Positions 55,899 to 64,000 of a stretch of DNA of 64,000 nucleotides are shown here, piece by piece (position 1 is the first letter of the stretch; every line of letters begins with the position of its first letter). Made by a program: the position numbers and the translations under genes. Source of the DNA: Cantharellus purpuraceus (Eukaryota; Basidiomycota; Agaricomycetes; Cantharellales; Hydnaceae); the NCBI GenBank assembly GCA_025174535.1, contig JALBUN010000005.1, positions 744,001 through 808,000 on the forward strand, given 5' to 3'. Below the pieces are notes generated by a model. The model saw only the letters and a program-made list of their open reading frames with translations, did no database searches and had not been told where the DNA came from.

Positions 55899-58172
55899 AA
55901 CGTAGAGTCGCGAGGCCCCAAGGAGGCTTCTTGAACTGTTTAATATACCGTAGCCGCGTCCATAAGAGGATGTGATAACATGTTTACATGTACCAGTCCA
56001 TGTTTGTGGGTCAAAAGCTCACCTGGCCACCCATTACCTATATAACATTGGTAAAAAAAAGTTTAGTTTATGTCATAGAATCTACAGGATCCAGACATCA
56101 AAACAGATACCAGGCCTGTATATTCCCAGCTTGCAGTCCAATGCGGTGTAACTTACAAACTTCAAGATTATGAAGCTAATTGCAAGCAAGAGCCTGAGGA
56201 AACTGATTAACATTGGCGGCCACATTAATTCTGTGGAGTTGGCCGACTAACTCTGAGTCGGAGTTACTAGTGCGCGCCGTATTTGCATCAGCACCCATAC
56301 TTTATTTCAATTTCTTTGTTCATCGCAGCAACTAGGTTGTTCTGGCACTCGGCGATGTTGTGTTCACGAGTTGGCGAACTGATTGAACTAAGGCTTTCCA
56401 AAGTTCAATTGCGCGGTGATTGTAATCATTTGTGACTAGTGCTTGAAGCTTGACTGGTAGGAGCTACTCCGATTCGTTGCACTCTTGCTGTATGGCTCTT
56501 TCACCAAGAGCTGTAGTTTCTGGGGCTGCTTAGCACATTGTCTACAGGCACTACCCACGCTCGGACAACGAACATGTGGAAACTCCTGGCTACCGTCAGA
56601 ATACTATATATGTATACAGGTCCATCAACCAGTTCTGCACGTCACCTATGGCACTGATTCTTGTCTTCTCGCTCTACCCTCTCGAATCTGGTGACCTCAC
56701 GTGAAGCTGCTCAAAAGTGAACATGTCGGCAGCCTGTCGAGGCATCAATCTCGGGCATGTGTCTCCGTCAACGCTGTCTAACTTGACATCTTTTTAGCGC
56801 GTGCCATCGCAGTATCTTCTGAATTCGCCTGATTTCCAGCTACGTCTCCATGCCTCTGCCTCACCACCTCTGCCTGAACAGCCATCCGTTTCCCCGACAT
56901 TCACCCATCCAGACCCTTACTGCTCACTCTTGGGCTGCAGCCGTCAATACGCCATGGTAGTCTAGTCTACAGGGCATAGCATAACTTCCCACACGTCCAT
57001 CTGGCACCCACTCAGTTGTGCGCTATGCGCTGTCCACGTGATCCCAATTGTCTAAGCCTCTGCACACCTCGGACAAGGGAGAGCTATATTCCATAACCAC
57101 TACAGCAGCCACTACCTTTCGAGCCTGGTGGGAAAGGGAAGGCCGACGTATCGGTTAGCAAGCGACGGAAGGTAATCAATCTACATTTAGGCTAAGGACT
57201 CGATACGAATTTGCATTGTTCCATGATTGGTATCTGCACTTATTCTGCCAGTTGCGTGAATCAGCTTTGCTGGCCTCTCTGTGGTACGTTGCCTTTTTCA
57301 TGTCTCTTTCATGACCACTTATCACTTCATACAGCACTGTCAGGAGATCCTTTCTCCAATGTATGACAAAGTTTGGATCGAGCGGTGCAGCAATATGGCT
57401 GACTCGGATAGTCGCACCACGATTCCGAACTGATGAGACAAGGTTTCGTCTACGACGAACCCTCAACTTGTGATCGAGCTGTCATTTAGAAGACTGAGTC
57501 AATACGCTGGGCACTTGAATCTAATACATCTGACTCTTCTACCGCGGTGCCCAAGCGTAGGTACGACGACACTTCGAGGATTCCTAAAATACCTAGACGA
57601 GGTGAGAGGTCGAGACTGAAGCGAGCTAATCATTACTGTCGCCACGATCGTCCACCCCATAAATTTGCAGGAGCGGATAGGGGTGGTGCAGATATTAGGG
57701 TAAAGTCAAGTCGTGAGCTGTCGCGAGTCAAAGGTCTCGGGCTTTCTGCACCTTGGCATGTTTGATTCTGGTGCATGTTGTGGATGGTGAAGTCGATCGT
57801 ATACGTGCCAGCTCAGTGCTACATGGATACGTTTTTTGTGAGGATCCGGAAGTTGCAAGTGATACGGCAGAGATGTTATTTGAAATCTGAAGAGTGGCCA
57901 CGGTGCCCGAGGTCTGGGTTAATGGAGACCCATATCACCTGTTCGCGCCGCGCAGGCCGGTACCTCTCAGGCCAAGTGTGACTATCCTTCACATGCGAAG
58001 AGAGCACATGGAAGAAACTACCCAATCCCTTACACGTGTGGTGCTCGGGATCATCGCTGGATGCCCATATGGTTCTTCTTATCGACTAAACTCGGCGCCA
58101 TACATTATTATATTAGGCCCCGCTGGCTAACTGACTTCACGCTACGCCCGACCGCGTTTCTCCCCAAACACC
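55899..58172. other. Shared intergenic region between divergent UNC93-like genes
   Basis: About 2.3 kb without a supported gene. It must hold both promoters. Short frames such as 57547-57765 are K/R-rich with no known motif. No clear TATA box was fixed for either gene. Confidence 0.55.
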
Positions 58173-60205
58173 ATGATGAAACTGCCTTCGTGGTATACGT
58201 GAGTGTCCTTTCGTCGTTGTTATTGACGTTCTGCTTATCGTCCCCCAAGGACCCCAACAGTGCAGGTGATGCTCGTCGGCTTCACATGCTTCTGTACGCC
58301 AGGCATGTTCAGCGCCCTGAATAACCTCGGTGCTGGTGGTACTCAAGACATTGCCCTCTCGGATACTGCAAACGGCGTCCTGTACGGCCTTTTCGCGTTG
58401 ACAGGTTTCATTAGTGGAGGAATTTGCAATGGTGCGTACCTCGCAGTGGAGCTCGGGACACAGTGTTTAAGGTTTCGCTCGTGCATGGTGCAGTCCTCGG
58501 TCCGCCGTTGACATTGTTTATCGGTACGCTCGGCTATGCGCTCTACGTCGGTGCCCTCTGGTGGTAAGCACCTCCTGTTGCTCTCCTACATCGTCTCATC
58601 CGTTCTATCGCCCCCCTATGACAGTCATCAAACGCAAGGCACGTCTTGGTTCCTCATCATGGCCGGCGCACTCCTCGGAATATCCGCCGCTCTCCTTTGG
58701 TCCGCCCAAGGCGAAATCATGATGAGCTATCCACTCGAAAAGGACAAGGGCAAAGCGTTCTCCATATTCTGGGCGGTTTTCCAGTTTGGAACGTTCATTG
58801 GATCGGTGATTGCCCTCGCTATCAATATCAAGAGTGGCATGCTGCAGGCCGTGTCCACGTCGACGTATATTGTGAGTAGCATCCTTGTTTTCGGAGTTCT
58901 TTCACGCTAACCCTTGTATCTCGATGTCAGGCCTTCCTCGTGATTATCTTCATTGGAATCGCCTCCTCCTTCCTTGTCCTTGGTCCCAACCGCGTCATCC
59001 GTGCAGATGGCACGCTCGTCAAGCTCCAGGCTAAAGCCACAGTGAGGGATGAAGTAGCAGGCGTCCTTCGCGTATTTATCGACTGGCGCATGCTTGGTTT
59101 GTCTTTCTACTGCGTTTTATCTGACGTCTGCCCTAACTCCTGTCAGCGCTCCTTCCCATGTCTTTCGCCTCAAACTACTTCTACGCCTACCAAGGAGCTA
59201 TCAACACTGCCAAATTCGACGGCCCTACTCGCGCACTGAATGGCACCCTCGCTGCTGCAGGCGCCATCGTCGGTGCTGTCATGATTGGTTACATCGTGTT
59301 GGACAGCAAACGATTCAAGAGGCGCACACGTGGATACCTTGGCCTTGGTGTCGTTACGGTTATGACCATCATTATCTGGTCGTGTGGACTTGCCTTCCAG
59401 GTCAACTCATACTCAATTCCTGGCATTTTGTTGTCTTGATGCTTAATATGTATATATGCAGCTGACTTTCACACGTGAGGAACTCACCCCCGGCCCCGGC
59501 CCCCTCATCAATTACAAGCACAAGAACTACACTGGCAAAGGGCCCCTGTTCTTCTTCTGTGCGTAAACATCCGACACCCTGTCGTGGGATGGTGCCTTGC
59601 ATACTTACATTTGTTTCAGATTACTTTGGTGACGCGTGCTACCAAGCATTGGCATATTGGATCATGTGCGTAATGTATTATTGTACATGGATCCGCTGAA
59701 CTCCCATCTACAGGTCCGCACTCACAAATGACCCATTCACACTCGCCCGCTTTGCCGGTTTTTACAAGGCCATCCAAAGTGCTGTGAGTTACTGTCTGGC
59801 GGATCATCGTATTGAAGGGTTCAATTTATGATATGATGATTGCATACAGGGCGCTGCTGGTAGCTTTGGTATGGATGCCGTTGCGACTCCGTTCTTGAAC
59901 GAACTCGTATGATATGTTTTGTTTATTTATGTCTGGGCGAACACTCACGTTTGCTCTCTCTGTCAATTTGGTAGCTCGCCAGTTGGATCTTGATGCTCGT
60001 CTCGTTCCCATTGGCGTTCATCGTGATCCGCTCCATCAAGGAGACGAATTACGACGATGAAAAGGTGCGTCTATCTTATGTGCTGGGATATGTCCATTCA
60101 GCCTCATGTGCTCCGCAGATGGTGTTCGTAGATGATCTCAAGGCGGCAGAGGTCGAGAAGGGGTCCACAGAAAAGACAAGCATAGAAGCTGAGGCGCCGA
60201 AATAA
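58173..60205 (+). CDS. UNC93-like major-facilitator membrane protein, copy 2
   Basis: Twelve exons: 58173-58198, 58250-58431, 58494-58563, 58625-58871, 58931-59096, 59147-59400, 59462-59558, 59620-59665, 59714-59783, 59850-59906, 59975-60064, 60119-60205; introns 48-73 bp. The joined frame is 463 aa, the same length as copy 1. Same landmarks: MMKLPSWYTTPTVQVMLVGF, F-T-C-F-C-T-P-G-M-F, NLGAGG, Y-P-L-E-K-D-K-G-K-A-F, VLGPNRVIRADGTLV, F-Y-A-Y-Q-G-A-I-N, Y-F-G-D-A-C-Y-Q-A-L, A-T-P-F-L-N-E-L, I-K-E-T-N-Y-D-D-E-K, and a charged tail M-V-F-V-D-D-L-K-A. Intron 1 is placed so that the frame joins T-P-T-V-Q as in copy 1. The last intron (54 bp) is open, so retention would add 18 residues without a stop. 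The function beyond membrane transport is not known. Confidence 0.9.
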
Positions 60206-63200
60206 CAGGATGTTGCGTAAGATCGACTTGATTTACATTCGGGTTGGGTCTCGCCAGGCTTCTTGGGAAGTTCCGTAATTGGAATTGGGTTTTGGTGGAC
60301 TAGGACTGTCAGCTTTGATATGAATATTGCACGCAGGTGTTAGGGCTCACTAATCGCTGACTAGTTACTTAGGCTACTCAGGTGCACAAGGCGGTTCTCG
60401 TAACGAACTGTTTGCAATTGTAATGATTTAACCACAAGATATGTGCCTCCCTGCTGTCTCTCTGCTTTGTGGACGGTAGCTATATCCAGCGTTCTCTTTT
60501 GTCGGATGCTTTGTCCTCTCTAGAGGGCTTGTTTTGACATGTTTTGATTGTCCAGACTCTTGTCCTTTCCAAAAACTTCACCGGACACAAGACTATGGCT
60601 CGCCCCACTTGTGACCAGACTGCTGTGAATAAGGATCATGATCGTATCACGTGCTGAACCCTCTTAGTTGAGTAAACGCGAGGCTGCGGGTTCAGAAGGG
60701 AATGGATTTGAAGTGAGAGATTCATGCCATCTTCGATGTGCATGCTTTGAGGAGCCTCTAGAAGCAAGGCTGGTGCGGAAGAATTATGATCAACGTCACA
60801 CGATGCCTTCCAATATGAAATGATCCGGCTGTAATGGTTGACGGATCGACTGCGAGTCCTAGTGAACTGAATAGAGGTGTCCGATTCGATAAATGACAGT
60901 TAGGCAAGTCTTTTTTGTGTTCGGCACCAGACAATAATATTTTTTTAACATCAAGAGTACTGGTAGCCATGCCAGTACTCTAAGTACCCAAAATGGCCAT
61001 AGTTTTCTTAAAACAGGGCATAATAGTAAATTACCACCATGCGTGTTCAGTTGTGATGAGAGGAGACTCACAGGTGACATGGTACACGGCATCTTCGGGA
61101 TACAATCCAGATATAGGATCATGGTCGCGTGCGCAAGCTCTGGGGTCCTAGTGATGATTCCTTCTTCCACGTCTGTATTCTATGCCCGCGCCGCACCATG
61201 AGAGCAACCGTCCATCATGTGCAGGGAAAGTATTTGCAATAGCCCCTACAGGAGTTTTTCTTACCTGACGTGCCGTTGCCTCCTAAGCCATGTGCTCAGG
61301 TTCCAACCTGGAACCGGCAGGTCTTGGCGTTGGGACTCTTCCTCATGAAAGCGGGCCGTATGCGGTACTGGTGAGGAAATTTATGCGTGGTGCTGTGAAT
61401 GGTGCTTCGATATGCTGTGGCTGGAGAAGTGTGAGGTTGATCGAAACGCCATCTTGGGAGGTGCAGACACTGTACCATATGGAACAGAATGCAATATTGA
61501 AATTCTTTGATTTAATTGTCGATAGCAGTGAAGGCCATGCATTGCCACTGCGTGCTTGGAAGAAGGTTTAACAGGGTTTGGTCAACGTTTCAACATGGAC
61601 TTAATGATCCCGTAGCCGCCGACTCACCATCCGACATTCACCCGCAAGGGCAAGACCTCTCGCTGTTCGTGCCTGGCCCTCTTCCTCCCCAAACAGGGTA
61701 GATCTACTCGGATAGATTTGCTTCATGGCACACCGGTCTTGCTTTGGGGTTATAACACACTATCAGGAACAGAATTATTATGAGGCGTATGGTTGAAACA
61801 TGATTATCAGAGGCACACCAGTCATCTATACGGCTTGACCAATGTTGCGTGCCTTGCATCGTTTCGCGACCTGGCCGGCGCTGATGATTATCTTGCGAAA
61901 ACGGAATGTTGTGATCCAAGTTACCCTGGGGCGCATGGGTATGTGTGATGAAGGGCGGTGCTACCAGTCAAGTAGAACTAATCTCACCCGTTTCTATGAC
62001 AGGTCCTATGTGGCACCTGGGATGTACAACAGGCTACAAACGTGTTCCCGGATAATCGTCGGTGCAGCACTTTGGTGATAGTTATGTAAGATCAAAAGCA
62101 GACAATGTGGTTTTGATGATTCTTAAGAAAAGAGAATTAAAGTCAAGGGTGAGTATAGTGCTCATGGACAAGCTTTAATGACTTCAAAATTTCACGGTGC
62201 GTACCCCAAGGTTTAAGAGACGAGGTATACTATTCACTAATACTCCAGAGGGGATTCAGGTTCTTCCGCCAGTGCTCGGGGAATACAGGTCCAAAAATCA
62301 ATAAGCTCCAGAGGGGTTCATAACTAGACCATAAACGATGGCTGAAGCGCTGATGGATCAAGGAGTAGTGGATGGCCCTGCGAACACTGGAGCTTGGTCA
62401 TTGGTCTGATGAGGACATAGGTGTGCGACTAACTCCTAATTTCTGAACGTAACTCATAATCCATAATAGCTGACTCCCTGCAGGGTTCAGTCTGGGGTAT
62501 GTCAGTCTGCATGTAATCCGCGGACTACACGATGTTTTATAGGTTGATCTACTTGATATAGGAATTGCAGTGGTGTCTATTTCACGCTTGTAGGCTTGCC
62601 AACTAGCTCGCAGCGACTCTTCGTCATCATATTCGATTTTCTAGGAACTGTGGCGACTAAATTACAAAACAGCAGCAAACTACCACAAACATAAACCACT
62701 TGCTGCTGGTTGTCTTCCTTCCAAAACTACTGCAAGTTCTTCAACTGACATATTATGATCTATCTCCAAGTTATGAAGGAATTACATTTAAGATATTAAC
62801 TCATGGAACGAGCGAATATGCGAGATGCATATCGCCGAGGTCCTAGATAGCTAGCTGCTCTAGTTATGTAACTACCTGGTATGTTTGTAACCAGCCACCA
62901 CTACATCGGTACTGTTGCTCCCTACTGCAATTTTTCTGCCCGATTCCTCAATAATGGTGTGGGCCAGGGTAGTCCAGAAGATCAAAGAAGAACGACAATG
63001 ACGAGCACGCACCCAGCGGCAAGAAACATGCATGTCATGGTCGTTGTGGCCTGCTTGCATGTCCCTGGCCTTGAATCTAATATTTAAGTCTATCCAGCAA
63101 AATCCACGAGGTCCTGGTGGAGAATAGGTGCTTTCAGAGGTACGCAATTCAAATCGTCCAGTTTTTGAGCTATTGTTTACTTCTCGCGCGTGTATTACTC

Positions 63201-63573
63201 TCCTATCTTCTCCTAGACATCTATCTTCCGATATGGACTCTCCTTCCCTTATCATCCAGTGATAATATCCCCAGAATGCCTCACTAACATTTTAGCAGGA
63301 GCCCGCCGAAGGAAGCCAATCTCGATATGGCCGTGACTCGTAAGAAATTAATTGCCAGAGCCAAAAGCCAGCTTATTCGTTCATGTACATGCCAAGGTTG
63401 TCTGCAATATATTAGTGACTTTTCAGTATCAGGTACCACAAATCATGTCAATTTCAGCGTTGGTGATATAGGGCGATGGAGCTACATGCCATGTAGCGCA
63501 TATTCACACGAGACTATAGGACCAGAGCAGAGTAGCCGACTGCAGCAGAGGCAGAATAAACCACCACCTACAG
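60206..63573. other. Intergenic, no supported gene
   Basis: Short open frames only (for example 61290-61571, 62872-63255) with no recognisable domain and no consistent exon chain. Confidence 0.5.
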
Positions 63574-64000
63574 TTAGGCACAACGCAATTCCTCAAGACC
63601 AAGAGCCCTTAGATCCTCATTGATCTGTTCCAAATTCGCCACAAATTCCCCTTTCAGGTTATCCCACATCTTGGGATCGTGCTCGTGTAGTTGTCCAGTC
63701 CTCTTCATTGCGTAATCCGTCAGTGTGAACATCATACTGGATTCGAACATGAACGCTGCAAGCATAGAACGTCCGTTAGTCACTATATCAGATATTATGC
63801 CAACCAAAAGGACGTACCGATAGAGCCTTCGCTGATCCGCTGGGGCTTCAGTTCGGCCTCACTTGCAGCTTTGAATTCTTCGTACGCCACTTGTCATAGA
63901 AAATGCCAGATCAGGAAACAAAACGCACTAGACAATGAACGAAAGAGAAAGGTGGTGACGCATACCTCCATGCGGGCAGAACCCAGTCTCAAAACTAGCA
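63574..64000 (-). CDS. HGD: Homogentisate 1,2-dioxygenase, C-terminal exons (runs off right edge)
   Basis: Minus strand, three exons in the window: 64000-63966 (partial), 63889-63818, 63755-63574; introns 76 and 62 bp. The joined end reads T-G-F-C-P-H-G, then Y-E-E-F-K-A-A-S-E-A-E-L-K-P, then R-I-S-E-G-S-I-A-F-M-F-E-S-S, the well-known C-terminal signature of this enzyme. The His of C-P-H-G corresponds to an iron ligand. The enzyme opens the ring of homogentisate to maleylacetoacetate in tyrosine and phenylalanine breakdown, in the cytosol. The last 50 residues (W-D-N-L-K-G-E-F..A-L-G-L-E-E-L) are less conserved. It stops at TAA 63574-63576. The catalytic N-terminal two thirds lie outside. 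Confidence 0.88.

Noticed and set aside
57547..57765. Small K/R-rich ORF between the UNC93-like genes
   Set aside because: No recognisable motif, no supporting splice chain or second copy.
61290..61571. 93-residue ORF in the right intergenic region
   Set aside because: No domain, no clear splice partners; treated as chance.

Overview
The window reads as nuclear DNA of a filamentous basidiomycete, most likely an Agaricomycete. The host genes have many very short introns (about 45-76 bp, GT..AG), there is a class I hydrophobin, and the repeats are chromodomain Ty3/Gypsy elements plus a relic of a LINE-type RNase H. No prokaryotic operon features, CRISPR arrays or rRNA genes were seen. All calls come from reading the sequence by eye; family names rest on recognised motifs, not on a database search.

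Positions 1 to about 44.2 kb are a dense nest of LTR retrotransposons. Its layers can be read from target-site duplications (TSDs). An old minus-strand chromovirus (family B, 8640-13314) was hit in its reverse transcriptase by a second minus-strand chromovirus (A2). A2's 3' LTR was split by a plus-strand element (A1, 13504-22766, TSD CTTAG) and again by a 1.43-kb solo LTR (C1, 22981-24413, TSD GGCGA). A1 carries its own solo LTR (C2, TSD CCCGT). A2 pol carries a 1.43-kb element E1 and stops at another C LTR (C3). C3 is split by a third chromovirus (A3, 32431-42522, TSD TTACT), which itself contains a solo LTR (TSD GAAAC) and element E2. Positions 1205-8599 hold older gag-pro and RT fragments, a striking pair of 711-bp near-perfect inverted arms around 4.3 kb of unrecognised DNA, another solo LTR, and a tRNA-Lys-like SINE candidate.

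The most unusual feature is an accessory gene in the chromoviruses. It lies between the pol chromodomain and the 3' LTR and is read antisense to gag-pol. It is present in A1, A2, A3 and the diverged family B, with one further remnant at 44.1-44.2 kb. The protein has an E/K/R-rich coiled coil, then a six-cysteine cluster with the spacing of a fungal Zn(II)2Cys6 DNA-binding domain, then an acidic or basic tail. Family A copies have a TATAAAAGG box just inside the 3' LTR on the antisense strand. The B copy has an intron inside the zinc cluster, and antisense orientation would shield that intron from removal during retrotransposition. Family A also shows a 12-nt pairing between the predicted RNA 5' end and the bases just after the 5' LTR, as expected for Tf1-type self-priming, and an A7 slippery site at the gag stop as expected for -1 frameshifting to pol. 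Every copy seen is damaged.

From 44.6 kb the window is ordinary gene space: a ZIP-family zinc/iron transporter (minus strand, 7 exons), a class I hydrophobin (plus strand, 4 exons), a LINE RNase H relic, two divergently oriented UNC93-like membrane proteins with identical 12-exon structures and identical predicted lengths (463 aa), and at the right edge the 3' exons of homogentisate 1,2-dioxygenase (minus strand). The remaining intergenic stretches hold nothing I can support.
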